A stretch of 64,000 bases of DNA from Saussurea involucrata (Eukaryota; Streptophyta; Magnoliopsida; Asterales; Asteraceae). The stretch is taken from positions 16,611,301-16,675,300 of the forward strand of contig CM066325.1 of NCBI GenBank assembly GCA_033807775.1, written 5' to 3'. Positions within the stretch are counted from its first letter, which is position 1; every line of letters begins with the position of its first letter. Shown here one piece after another: positions 10,885 through 22,708 of the stretch. The notes below the pieces were generated by a model. It saw nothing but the letters and a program-made list of their open reading frames with translations, was not told the origin of the DNA and did no database searches. The translations under genes were made by a program, and so were the position numbers.

Positions 10885-12540
10885 TGTAACATCCCTTAAT
10901 CCCAACATACAAGTTTCATATAATTCACCACAAAATAACATATCATAATCCAAATATGGTCCCTTAAATTCTACAATTAAGTCTTTCAGTACAAACTTTT
11001 TCGAATAAAGTAAAATACATAACAACTACTAATTATAACTGAAATCTTCATAATCATTCAACATCCACAAAAGCTAACATGATAAATCCTATCATTGTCT
11101 CTTGTTTGCTCCATGACCTGGAATACATATTTTAAAACAAAAATGAGGGTTAGACCTTGAGGTCTAGTGAGAAAAATCCCCGTTAGTAAAAGAAAACATT
11201 TGCACATAATTCACGTAAGAATACCAAATATGACTCATGCATCATGTATCTTTCCATCTCTATCTCTTTTCTTTTCCTTGGCCATATTAATTGGTAGCAA
11301 GCCAATTAATTAATATACACCGCTGTACTAAATACAGCCAACACCACTGTCCCTTTGTACAGCCAACTTTCACCGGTCCTAAGCCCGGCCAACTAGTACT
11401 CATACAATGTAATATTCATATAAACACTATATGCACCATATTACATTAAATCACATATATGTATTCCATTTGAAAACATTTCAAATAAAAACTCACCTCG
11501 TGCGTTATTACAAAAACTCTTTCAAGGTAATTCACGTAAGTCGCCCCTTCACCGAATCTGAAATCACAAAATACCAAATATTTCTCTTAACACTAAACTC
11601 ACGAAATCCTCAACCCAAGTCGCAACCCAAAAAGACATGAAATCGCAATGAACAGTACAAATCGCAACCGTGATGAACAGTACAAAGTCGCAACCTCTTA
11701 CTGCGACTTCACCCCCGAAATCGCAACCCACTATTGCGACTTCACCCTAAGTCGCAATCCACCACTGCGATTCCACCCTGGAGTCGCAACCTACTATTGC
11801 GATCCCAAACCCGAATCGCAATCAACTACTGCGATTCCAAGCCAAGTCGCAAACGACCATTGCGACTTCATACCCAAGTCGCAACCAACCATTGCGACTC
11901 CGATGAATGTCGCAGTCGTCCATTGCGACTTTGATGAATATTAGCCTACTGCGACTTCGATGAATATTAGCCTACTGCGACTTCGATGAATGTCTCAGCC
12001 TACTGTTTCATCCTAAAACCCAGATTTTTACAGTTTTATTCTATACATGTTGCTATAAAGATGCAGTTATGATTAAGACTATAAACATAACCTAACCTTA
12101 AGCTCAGATTTCCCAAAACATCCCCTTTTTAACAAAACCCACCAAGAACTTAAACTAGAAAATTTAAGAACACTATGAGGAATTAAAACACAAAAGGTAT
12201 GGATTGTTTACCTAGATTACTTCAGCTTGTTATAAACAATTCCAGCAGAAAACCTATAGCTTTCCTTCTTCTTCTTTAGTTTTCCTTCTTCTCTCTCTTC
12301 TCTCTCTTTTCACGAAAAACACACACACACACTAGGATATTTGGGATATTTTGCTAAGAAGGAGACTTCATCTCCTAATTGTTTACTCAAGGGTCGGTTA
12401 AGGCAAGGAGGAGGTGTCACCTTATTACCAAATAAACCTTAAACTTGTTCCACCTATCAAAATATACCCCTAACTTCTATTAAAATTAAAACTTATAAAA
12501 TTCTTATATTTTAAATTAAATAAAATACCTGGTTATTACA
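10885..12540 (-). repeat. 3' LTR of element B (1656 bp)
   Basis: Begins TGTAACATCCC and ends GGTTATTACA on the plus strand. It is nearly identical to 17389-19044. It holds the hairpin core at 11151-11166 and the TCGCAA/TTGCGA array at about 11604-11995. Frames such as 11648-11944 are products of the repeat array. Confidence 0.95.
11604..11995. repeat. TCGCAA...TTGCGA hairpin array in LTR of B
   Basis: Roughly ten units of 35-42 bp, each pairing GTCGCAA with TTGCGAC across a loop of about 7-9 bases, separated by CTTCACCC-like linkers. The copies differ mostly in loop and linker, while the arms are kept. The same array lies at about 18108-18499 in the other LTR. The CpG density is much higher than in surrounding DNA. 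Confidence 0.8.
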
Positions 12541-12560
12541 ACATCTTCCCCTTAAAAGAA
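12541..12560 (-). other. Polypurine tract of element B
   Basis: On the minus strand CTTTTAAGGGGAAGATGT directly precedes the 3' LTR, as expected for plus-strand priming. Confidence 0.7.
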
Positions 12561-12578
12561 TTCCGTCCCGGAATTCAG

Positions 12579-15500
12579 TCAAGTGAACGGATGAGGGTAT
12601 TTGGCTCTCATCTCCGACTCTGATTCCCATGTCGCATCCTGACCCCTATGATGTTTCCATTGAACCTTTACCTGCCTGATCTTCTTATTCCTCAATACTT
12701 TAACATTGTGATCAACTATCGCTTCCGGTTCCTCCACATAGTTCAACTTTTCATCCACTTGTATATCCGGTAGAGATACTGCCTGGTCCGGCGTGACTAA
12801 ACATTTTCGAAAATTCGACACATAAAACGCGTTGTGAATTCTGCTCAATTCCAACGGAAGATCCAATCTGTATGCTACTTCACCAATTTTTTCCGTAATT
12901 TCAAATGGCCCAATATATCGCGTACTGAGTTTACCTTGCTTCCCAAAACGTATGACTCCTTTCCAAGGTGAAACTTTTAACATCACAAATTCCCCAACCT
13001 GAAATTCTAACGGTTTCCGGCGTCGATCTGCATAACTTTTCTGTCTGTCTTGTGCCGTTTTCAATCTATCCCGGATCTGAGTAATCTTATCTGCTGTTAA
13101 CTGTACTATTTCTGGCCCTGCTAACTGCTTTTCCCCCACTTCATTCCAACACAAAGGCGTTCGGCATTTCCTATCATACAATACTTCAAACGGTGCCGCC
13201 TGAATACTAGAATGATAACTGTTGTTGTAAGCGAACTCTATCAAAGGCAAATGTTTATCCCATGATCCTCCAAAATCAACTATACAAGCCCGAAGCATAT
13301 CTTCTAACGTCTGAATTGTTCTTTCGCTTTGTCCATCAGTCTGAGGATGATATGCTGTACTCAACTTGATTTGTGTTCCCATCTCTTTTTGAAAGCTTCT
13401 CCAGAATCTAGAAGTAAAACGACTATCTCGATCAGAAATAATCGAAATTGGTACTCCATGTCGAGTTACTATTTCATTAATGTACAGTTTGGCCAAACGT
13501 TCCAAAGAATCGGTTTCTTTTATCGGCAAGAAATGAGCAGACTTCGTCAACCTATCCACAATCACCCAAATAGAATCGAATCCCTTTGAAGTTCTTGGTA
13601 ACTTGGTAATGAAATCAGTTGTGATCTGATCCCATTTCCACACTGGAATATCTAAGCGTTGTAACTGACCAAACGGTTTTTGATGCTCAATCTTTACTTT
13701 CTTGCAGGTAATGCAGTCTTCCACATGCTTAGCAATACTTCTTTTCATCCCCGGCCACTAATAGAATTGTTTCAAATCTCTATACATTTTATTTGTACCT
13801 GGATGGATGGAGAATCGAGATTGATGAGCTTCTTGTAGTACACGATCACGTAATCCACCCAAACGAGGTACCCAAATCCTATTCCCCAAACACAACAACC
13901 CACGGTTATCTTTCCCAAGTAATGCTGATATCCCAACCAGCCGTTCAGATTTTAAACTTTCTTCTTGATAAGCATCTACTTGGCACTTCAGTAATTCGTC
14001 AAAAATGTTTGGAAGAAGTTCAGCTCTTAAAGATATCGCCTTTATCGTTCCACTTCTTTCTTGTCGACTTAGTGCATCTGCCACCACATTCGCTTTTCCT
14101 GGATGATAAAGGATTTCACAATCATAATCGTTCACTAACTCTAGCCACCTTCTTTGCCTCATGTTCAGTTCCTTCTGATCAAAAAGATGTTGGAGACTCT
14201 TATGGTCCGTAAAAATTTGACACTTGGAACCATAAAGATAATGCCTCCAAATCTTCAAAGCGAAAACAACTGCTGCCAGTTCCATATCGTGAGTAGGATA
14301 TTGCCTTTCATGATCCTTTAATTGACGAGAAGCATAGGCAATTACTTTTCCACGTTGCATGAGTACACATCCCAAACCTAACTTAGAAGCATCACTGTAG
14401 ACCACAAAATCATTCGAACCTTCTGCCAATGCTAAAATCGGCGCGCTGCAGAGTTTCTCCTTTAATATCCTGAATGCCTCGTCCTGTTATGCCTTCCATT
14501 CGAACTTCAGATTCTTCCGAGTCAGCTTCGTCAACGGTGTGGCAATACGAGAGAAATCTTTTATAAACTTTCGGTAGTAGCCGGCCAAACCCAGAAAACT
14601 TCGTACTTCTGTTGCTGTCTTTGGTGGTTCCCATTTTTCAACTGCTTCCACTTTCATCGGATCGACTTGCATACCCTTTTCAGAAACTATATGCCCCAAA
14701 AATTGAACTTCCCGCAACCAGAATTCACACTTTGAAAATTTCGCATACAACTTTTCTTTCTTCAATAATTCCAAAATCAAACGAAGATGTCGTGCATGAT
14801 CCTATTTGGATCGGGAATAAATAAGTATATCATCAATAAATACAATGACGAATTTATCAAGATATTGGTTACATACCCGATTCATTAAATCCATAAAGGC
14901 GGCTGGAGCGTTTGTCAATCCAAATGGCATTACTAGAAACTCATAGTGACCGTACCTGGTGCGAAAAGCAGTTTTCAACACGTCTTCTTCTTTGACCTTC
15001 AACTGATAATAACCGGATCTTAAATCAATCTTGGAGAAACAACATGCTCCAACTAATTGATCGAAGAGGTCATCAATTCTAGGTAGAGGATACTTGTTTT
15101 TGATCGTGCGCTTATTCAATTCTCTGTAGTCGATACACATTCTCATCGAACCATCCTTCTTTTTCACAAATAAGACTGGTGCTCCCCACGGTGAAGAACT
15201 TGGTCTGATGAAACCCTTAACGGATAGATCTTGCAGTTGTGCCATCATTTCTTTCATTTCTGGAGGCGCCAAACGATACGGTGCACGGGCTACAGGGGTG
15301 GCTCCAGGAATTAGATCTATACCGAACTCTACCTGTCTAACGGGCGGAAGACTGTTCAAGTCTTCAGGAAATACTTCTGGAAAATCACTAACAATTGGAA
15401 TGTCTTCCAACTTACTCTTCTCTAGCTTAGTATCTATTACATAAGCTAAGTAACTCTGACAACCTTTACTAACACACTTACGGGCTTTTATCATGTTAAT

Positions 15501-17126
15501 AAGATTATACTGATAATTCCTACGATCGCCATAAATCACTACCGGCCCTTTTTCAGGTAACACAACGTTTATTAACTTCTTATCACAATTTATATTAGCT
15601 TGGTTCTCAGCTAACCAGTCCATTCCCACTACCACATCAAACTCTACCAGGGCTATTGGAAATAACTGAATCGGTACTCCGCACCCTTCTATATCTATCA
15701 CGCAACTATCAAATACTTCTTTAACTGATACTTGATTTTCATTTGCCGTATCTACCAATAAAGCATGATCTAACACTTTCGGCTTTAAACGCATGTAAGC
15801 AGCAAATGAAGGAGACACAAACGATCGGTTTGCACCAGAATCAAATAACACCTTAGCACGTGTGGAATTTATTAAGAATGTACCTGTAACTACGTCCGGA
15901 GTTTCCACCGCTTCCTTTGCTGTCATCTGAAATGAACGGCCTCTTGCTCTTGCTGGCTCTGACCTCGGTACTGCTGGTCTAACACCCGATGCTCTTGTTG
16001 ACGTGCCACCCGATGGTATTCTTCCTAGTGGACAATCTGATTGAAGATGATCTGGCGAATTGCATGAATAACAAAATCTAACCACCCTACAATCTTTAGC
16101 AATGTGCCCAAACTTCCCGCACTTATAACAGTTTCTAGGATCTACCTGACAGCTTCCTTGGTGAAAACGGTGGCACTTTGGGCAAGGTCTTTCAGCTGCT
16201 CTAAAAGGTGGACGACTATCAAATCGCTGAAATCCAGACTTCTTCACATCGTGTGGTGGTCCTTCCCATTTTCTCTTTCCCGCACTCTTATCCCCAACAT
16301 CCCTCTTATTGTCTCGCTCCACATTTTCCGCAGCATTGACTGCTTTTGAAAAAGTATTAGGTCTCGCTGCAGTTACCAACTTTCTAATCTCCGAATTCAA
16401 TCCGAATACATACCTTTCCATCTTCATCTTTTCTGTGGCAACATAATATTCTCCGAAACGCGACTTTTCCAAGAAACGGGCAGTGTAGTCTCTTACCGAT
16501 AAATTTCCTTGCTGTAGGCTCAGGAATTCCTCTTCCAACTGTCTAACTGCGGCTTGCGGGCAAAACTGTTCCTTAAATGCTCTCGAGAATTCGCACCAAG
16601 TAAAAGTTGAATACACATCAGGTCCTTCAGAGTCAATAAGGGCTTCCCACCAATACAAGGCATCTGCTTTCAACATTGCTGTTCCATATAACACTTTATC
16701 TTCTTCCGCGCATTTACTGGTCTTAAATACAGCTTCAACCTCCTTCAGCCATCGCATTGCTTTTACTGGATTTCTGTCCCCTCCATAATTGGGTGGTTTA
16801 CAGCTTAAAAACATTTTATAATCACACTTTCTGGGTGCTGATGTGACAATAGGTGCGATAGGCACTTCGTTTTCAAGGGTAGGGTCTGGTATTTCTGTTT
16901 CCGAATGGTGAGTCTGGTTAAACATAGCTTGTATATTTGCCTGAAGTCTTCCCATTTCATTCGCTAGGTCGTCTCTCGTAACAAACTCTGTGCCTCGCCC
17001 CTGTACTCTGCCCCCTGACCTACCTCTACCTCTTTCTCCCCCTCTTCCCCTTCCACCGGCTGTTGGATTAGATCTATTCGGATTCCCTTCCTCTTCTCGG
17101 TTTGTTCGTCTCGTTCCACTTGCCAT
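12579..17126 (-). pseudogene. gag-pol polyprotein of element B, one frame with three stops
   Basis: The region is 1516 codons in a single frame. Gag starts with an Arg/Gly-rich tract (residues about 25-45). Two CCHC knuckles lie at about 333-346 and 352-365, and the protease D-S-G at 429-431. RT shows the FVKKKDGSMRMCIDYREL and FIDDILIY motifs. RNase H (SDASKLGLG), integrase (HHCC, then TDF...SDRDSRF...SERTIQ as D,D,E) and a chromodomain-like end (VQWKHHRG..ATWE) follow. In-frame stops fall just after FIDDILIYSRSK (about 14801), at about 14486 and at about 13757 (Y-stop-W, a likely Trp to stop). There is no frameshift. The start at 17126 is the first Met of the Arg/Gly-rich gag and follows a CAG acceptor-like site. 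Confidence 0.92.
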
Positions 17127-17374
17127 TCTGTTGATTCAAACAAGGTTAATATACACATAAGCACATACCCCATATAATAAAGTATTCTGGTTCCAACATG
17201 TACCTGTAAGATCATAATTACACTGGCCAGGTGAAATCTGAAATTACCTTACATGAGGTTCCTTCTACCTTTTTATATTTATCATCCCAAGGTTCTAAAA
17301 TAACAAGGACCTCCTACTTCGCATTCAGTTTAAGTCTAGGTACAGATACTAATACCTAAATCTCTTAAACTAAG

Positions 17375-17386
17375 GCTCTGATACCA
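17375..17386 (-). other. Primer-binding site of element B
   Basis: The minus strand reads TGGTATCAGAGC, complementary to the 3' end of initiator tRNA-Met, three bases inside the 5' LTR edge. The same site occurs in A, C and D. Confidence 0.9.
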
Positions 17387-17388
17387 TT

Positions 17389-19044
17389 TGTAACATCCCT
17401 TAATCCCAACATACAAGTTTCATACAATTCACCACAAAATAACATATCATAATCCAAATATGGTCCCTTAAATTCTACAATTAAGTCTTTCAGTACAAAC
17501 TTTTTCGAATAAAGTAAAATACATAACAACTACTAATTATAACTGAAATCTTCATAATCATTCAACATCCACAAAAGCTAACATGATAAATCCTATCATT
17601 GTCTCTTGTTTGCTCCATGACCTGGAATACATATTTTAAAACAAAAATGAGGGTTAGACCTTGAGGTCTAGTGAGAAAAATCCCCGTTAGTAAAAGAAAA
17701 CATTTGCACATAATTCACGTAAGAATACCAAATATGACTCATGCATCATGTATCTTTCCATCTCTATCTCTTTTCTTTTCCTTGGCCATATTAATTGGTA
17801 GCAAGCCAATTAATTAATATACACCGCTGTACTAAATACAACCAACACCAGTGTCCCTTTGTACAGCCAACTTTCACCGATCCTAAGCCCGGCCAACTAG
17901 TACTCATACAATGTAATATTCATATAAACACTATATGCACCATATTACATTAAATCACATATATGTATTCCATTTGAAAACATTTCAAATAAAAACTCAC
18001 CTCGTGCGTTATTACAAAAACTCTTTCAAGGTAATTCACGTAAGTCGCCCCTTCACCGAATCTGAAATCACAAAATACCAAATATTTCTCTTAACACTAA
18101 ACTCACGAAATCCTCAACCCAAGTCGCAACCCAAAAAGACATGAAATCGCAATGAACAGTACAAATCGCAACCGTGATGAACAGTACAAAGTCGCAACCT
18201 CTTACTGCGACTTCACCCCCGAAATCGCAACCCACTATTGCGACTTCACCCTAAGTCGCAATCCACCACTGCGATTCCACCCTGGAGTCGCAACCTACTA
18301 TTGCGATCCCAAACCCGAATCGCAATCAACTACTGCGATTCCAAGCCAAGTCGCAAACGACCATTGCGACTTCATACCCAAGTCGCAACCAACCATTGCG
18401 ACTCCGATGAATGTCGCAGTCGTCCATTGCGACTTTGATGAATATTAGCCTACTGCGACTTCGATGAATATTAGCCTACTGCGACTTCGATGAATGTCTC
18501 AGCCTACTGTTTCATCCTAAAACCCAGATTTTTACAGTTTTATTCTATACATGTTGCTATAAAGATGCAGTTATGATTAAGACTATAAACATAACCTAAC
18601 CTTAAGCTCAGATTTCCCAAAACATCCCCTTTTTAACAAAACCCACCAAGAACTTAAACTAGAAAATTTAAGAACACTATGAGGAATTAAAACACAAAAG
18701 GTATGGATTGTTTACCTGGATTACTTCAGCTTGTTATAAACAATTCCAGCAGAAAACCTATAGCTTTCCTTCTTCTTCTTTAGTTTTCCTTCTTCTCTCT
18801 CTTCTCTCTCTTTTCACGAAAAACACACACACACACTAGGATATTTGGGATATTTTGCTAAGAAGGAGACTTCATCTCCTAATTGTTTACTCAAGGGTCG
18901 GTTAAGGCAAGGAGGAGGTGTCACCTTATTACCAAATAAACCTTAAACTTGTTCCACCTATCAAAATATACCCCTAACTTCTATTAAAATTAAAACTTAT
19001 AAAATTCTTATATTTTAAATTAAATAAAATACCTGGTTATTACA
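17389..19044 (-). repeat. 5' LTR of element B (1656 bp)
   Basis: Same length as the 3' LTR, with about five substitutions. Hairpin core at 17655-17670; a donor-like CAGGT on the minus strand at 17624-17620; hairpin array at about 18108-18499. It would hold the promoter of the element. Confidence 0.95.
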
Positions 19045-19179
19045 CCTACCGCGACCTCTGCCTCTTCCTCGAGTGGTCGTCGGTCTAGGAGGTTCCAACG
19101 GTCCGTTAGCAAGGACCTCCTCATTCTGAATCCTTTGATTAGCAGGTACAGACCTGCTCCTTAGCGTTCTTCCAGCCAT
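19045..19179 (-). pseudogene. N-terminal gag exon of element A, cut off by element B
   Basis: The minus strand from 19179 reads MAGRTLRSRSVP, the same gag start as element C at 37610, followed by an Arg/Gly repeat (TTRGRGRGRGR). The frame runs into element B at the CCTAC duplication and resumes at 10884. A pyrimidine-rich TTTTCTTTCAG lies just upstream (19200-19188) and resembles a splice acceptor; element C has the same. Confidence 0.88.
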
Positions 19180-19456
19180 ATCGAGAACTGAAAGAAAACA
19201 GCGATTAACCTTTGCTTGACAATACACAACAAGATTTGCTATATAAGGCAGTTTAAGCACGTACGTGTACCTGTAAATTTACAATTACACTGGCCAGGTG
19301 TAATCCCAAATTTACCTTACATGCATGTCCTTGGTACCTTATTTCTAAGCGCGTTTAGAGTGATTATTCCTAGAGGCAATCCTATATCTCGATTGTGTTC
19401 CTCATCCTACAGTTTAAGTTTAGGCCCGACCTGTCACCTAAATCCCTTAAACTAAG

Positions 19457-19468
19457 GCTCTGATACCA
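19457..19468 (-). other. Primer-binding site of element A
   Basis: Complement of TGGTATCAGAGC directly left of the 5' LTR; initiator tRNA-Met type. Confidence 0.9.
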
Positions 19469-19470
19469 TT

Positions 19471-21114
19471 TGTAACAACCCGAAACGTTACCAGGCAATT
19501 CATAAATAAAGATTCCCAAAATCGGGTCCCAATTACATAACATAAATTGTCAATACTGAATAAATAAGGTCTGATCTATTCAAAATTTGACAGCAGAAGA
19601 TATTATATCCACAACCGAGACCTTCTATCTATGCAATCCATCAAAACTATGGGGCTTCGTGCTAAGGCTTACGACTCCTAGCTCAAGTCATCTCCTTACC
19701 CTTGCTTAAAGTACCACTGGCGTGCTTCCCTGAAAATTGTTTAGTTTTGGAAGGCGAGGGTTAGACCATACGGTCTAGTGAATTCCCTCTGAGAACAAAC
19801 TTAAATTTCAAAATATAAATCATTTCATTACTAAATCATACATGTCATCATATAACATCACATACAGGGGTACTTGCACGGTGTTCAAGGATCGTACCCA
19901 ACAAAACCATGATCGGGGCCCAAGCAGACTCCCCATTACCCGCGTAGGGAGGAAACGAATTCCACCCTACCGGTTTCCAATAAACTCCCAAGGGACCATC
20001 GGATCCCGAGGTACACTGATCTCACCGTACAACCCAACTCCACATAATATATACACCCAGTCAGCAATAGATCATAACAATTTCGTAAGATTAAATAAGC
20101 CTTTGTAAGAAAACGTAATTTCATAGAGGATTTATCAAACTTGTGGATAATTTTACTCATAAACATACCATAATCAGTTAAAAGAATTAGCATTTCATTT
20201 CACGTTAAAGGGTTAAGGGAACTCACATGGTTGCAGTGGTTTTCCTAAACACGCGTCTCAACCGAACCGAACACACACCTAAAGCATACAGTATATTACG
20301 GTTAGAGACAAACCCAACTGACACTATAACTTACTCCGAGTCCGGAGCCCACCATCCGGTATCCCCTTTCGGAATCCCGAATCCGGGACCCGGTCTCCAC
20401 TTCCGGAAACTCCATCCCGGAATCCGGTATCACTCCCGGAATTCCTTTCCGGGATCCGGTATCACTCCCAGAATCCCTATCCGGGATCCAGACCTCACTC
20501 CCGGAATCCCTATCCGGGATCCGGTATCACTCAACCCGGAACTTCACTCCGGAAGTCCCAAATCCGGAATTTCAATCCGGGATCCGACCTTCTATCCCGG
20601 AATAGGTGATTTCCAGACTGTCGAACCAAATCCCAAAATCTCTTCGATTAGAATCCAAGGTTTTTATTACAAAATCCTTCTTCATAAAATGCTAAGATTA
20701 CTCCCTATACCTCGTATACTCCCCCAATCAGACAATCCAACCTCTTAACAGTCCGAAATAAAAGAAATTCACCATTTTCATTCTTTCATACCAAAAACAC
20801 AGTTCAACACTAAGACACCCAATGCCTTGATTACAACGATCACCACTAGACATAACATAAAGGAAAGGAATCGATTGCTTACCAAAATGGAGCTTTCCTG
20901 ATCGAAATCGATGCTAAATGCAGTTCTTCCTCTCCCTTTCTCGTTTCTCTTCTCAGCCGCCAACACCAGAAATTTGAAATAAATGAGAAAACCTAGGGAT
21001 CTGCTCCCTTAAATATCTTTCATTTATTGCAAAAAGGCCCCTCCCCAATTTTTCCTTATTTAAACTTTGGCCACAACACTCTCAAACCTTTGATAGAAAA
21101 ACCCGGTTGTTACA
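19471..21114 (-). repeat. 5' LTR of element A (1644 bp)
   Basis: Begins TGTAACAACCCG and ends CGGTTGTTACA. Compared with 4420-6192 it lacks two copies of a block containing GGGGCCCAAG and has many scattered substitutions, consistent with an older insertion than B. Hairpin core at 19762-19777. The splice-donor-like position reads CAGGG instead of CAGGT (19732-19728). The CCGG-rich cluster is at about 20355-20605. Confidence 0.9.
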
Positions 21115-21259
21115 GTTTTGGCCGTCGAAACGTAAACAAATTATTAATTAATTAAAATTTTGTCCTTTTATTAAATACGTTATTTTAAATCATGTGATAA
21201 TTATTTATTAATTATATAATATAATTGTTATGTTTTAAATAATTGGTATACTAATAAAA

Positions 21260-21487
21260 GAGTAAATTGCAATTTTGGTCCTTATGGTTTGTTGTTTGTA
21301 AAAGGACAAATATGCCCTCATGTACAAGTCATATGGGGGGTTTTAACGGAGTCAACTTAACGGTGTTACTCCTCAGAGACCAAAACGAGCACTTTTGCAT
21401 ACCACAAGGTTTTTTTGCAATAAAACTTTTGTAGGGACCAAAAGTGAGAAAAACAACAAACACATGAACCTAAATTGCAATTTACTC
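21260..21487. mobile_element. Short MULE-type or foldback MITE
   Basis: About 228 bp with inverted ends GAGTAAATTGCAATTT and the complement, followed inwards by TGGTCCTTATGGTTTG and its diverged complement. The end sequence resembles the Pack-MULE-like element at 27782. No exact target duplication could be found, so the family call rests on end similarity only. Confidence 0.5.
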
Positions 21488-21507
21488 TAAATAGTAAGTA
21501 AACCTTA

Positions 21508-22258
21508 GACCATCCGCACCCCAAGATCAAACTTCTTTCTAAAGTGTCACATCAGCTTTGCAATAATACATTTCACATCAATGCAAGACCAAACTCTTTT
21601 CTAAAGTAATATATTATAATATAGATAATTATAATATAAATAATAAATTAATTATAAAGTATAGATAACTAAAATTTTACTTTTGTTTTCTTTTACTATA
21701 TTTGTGTAAATATAATTTAATTAACAAATAAAATACATCGATATATTAAAAGCATGTAACGTTTATTAAAATACAAATATTACACAAAATACACAAAAAC
21801 ATTACATTACTAATTATTTTCTTCTTCTCCAAATCAACTCCAAATTTCTTCCACTAAATCGGTTTGCAATTGATGTTTGTGTACGTTTATCTATTAGTAT
21901 TTGAATTTTTGTAATTTTTTATATTAATGTATTTTTTATTTAGTAGTTTAAATAAAAAAATTGCATAAAAAATATCATTTATTTAAATAAATTGTGGGTA
22001 AGAAATTTTAAAAAAATAATAAAAAATAATGTTCAAATAAATTAATAAATGAATTAAATTTAATAAAAATATTAATAATTAATGTTTACAAACTAATAAA
22101 TAAATTAAATTAAACAAAAATGTATTTGTTTTATATATATTTATTTGTGAAAAGTCTTTCTAAATATGAAATGACCTGCTAAACTTGCAAGACCTTGCAA
22201 TCCACATGGCATGCCATGTCATCTTGCAAGGCCTTGTGCACGATGGGTGTGTATGCTC
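21508..22258. mobile_element. Non-autonomous Harbinger-like element
   Basis: Flanked by TTA on both sides (21505-21507 and 22259-22261). Left end GACCATCCGCACCC; right end GGGTGTGTATGCTC. The 751-bp interior is AT-rich without an ORF. A second copy lies in the same orientation at about 62850-63566 with a similar interior. Confidence 0.65.
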
Positions 22259-22299
22259 TTATTTGACACGAACACGCGCTACAAGCTAGAGGTGGCCAA

Positions 22300-22500
22300 A
22301 AATCGGGTTCGGGTCGGGTCGGGTCGGGTCGAGGGACAACCCGGTTCCAAACAGTAACAAAAATAACCGGGTTAGGTGAGAACCGGGTCGGGTCGGGCCG
22401 GGTTTAAACCGAAAACATCTGACCCGTTTAAGTGTATATAAACCCGGTTTTATGAAAACCGGGCCGGGTCGGGCCGAGAACCGGTTTTCAAATCGGGCCT
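22300..22500. repeat. G-rich CGGGTC subterminal array (left end of hAT)
   Basis: Repeated CGGGTCGGGT units; at 22305-22328 there are at least five GGG runs separated by two or three bases, a sequence able to form a G-quadruplex. Similar units fill about 25255-25450. In hAT elements, subterminal repeats are usually transposase-binding sites; that is an inference here. Confidence 0.75.
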
Positions 22501-22708
22501 GCGGTTTTTATGTTTTTAAACTACTTTCTTTGTATAATAATTAATTACTAAACTTTAACAAAAAAAATTGGATTGGAATAATTGGATAAGTAAAATACAC
22601 TTTAAAAATACATTTTATTTATAATATATATCACTAAAATACACTTTTACGTTTTATAATTTATATATAATTTTAAGTTACAAACTTACAAGTTACAATA
22701 CATAAATT

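Larger units (their letters stand above)
10885..19044 (-). mobile_element. Ty3/gypsy retrotransposon B, nested in A
   Basis: An 8160-bp element with two 1656-bp LTRs (10885-12540 and 17389-19044), a primer-binding site at 17375-17386 for initiator tRNA-Met, a polypurine tract at about 12541-12560 and flanking duplications CCTAC. I count only about five differences between the LTRs (about 0.3%), so this is the youngest insertion in the window. The polyprotein region stays in one frame from 17126 to 12579 but has three in-frame stops. Its LTR carries an unusual array of hairpin-forming TCGCAA/TTGCGA units. Confidence 0.95.
4387..21114 (-). mobile_element. Ty3/gypsy retrotransposon A (with element B nested inside)
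   Basis: A minus-strand LTR element with 3' LTR at 4420-6192, polypurine tract just right of it, a broken gag-pol at 6302-10884 continuing at 19045-19179, a primer-binding site at 19457-19468 and 5' LTR at 19471-21114. Element B (10885-19044) interrupts the gag; removing B leaves about 8.5 kb. The protein content (CCHC gag, protease, RT/RNase H, integrase, chromodomain-like tail) and gag start match element C, so A and C belong to one family. The left boundary is abnormal: a 33-bp copy of the primer-binding-site region lies outside the 3' LTR (4387-4419). Confidence 0.9.

Noticed and set aside
11648..11944. 98-codon frame in the LTR of B, repeated at 18152-18448
   Set aside because: Encoded by the TCGCAA/TTGCGA array; the translation is just the repeat unit read in frame.
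11604..11995. CRISPR-like array
   Set aside because: Spacers and repeats are not distinct: both arms are in every unit, the array is inside an LTR, and the DNA is eukaryotic.
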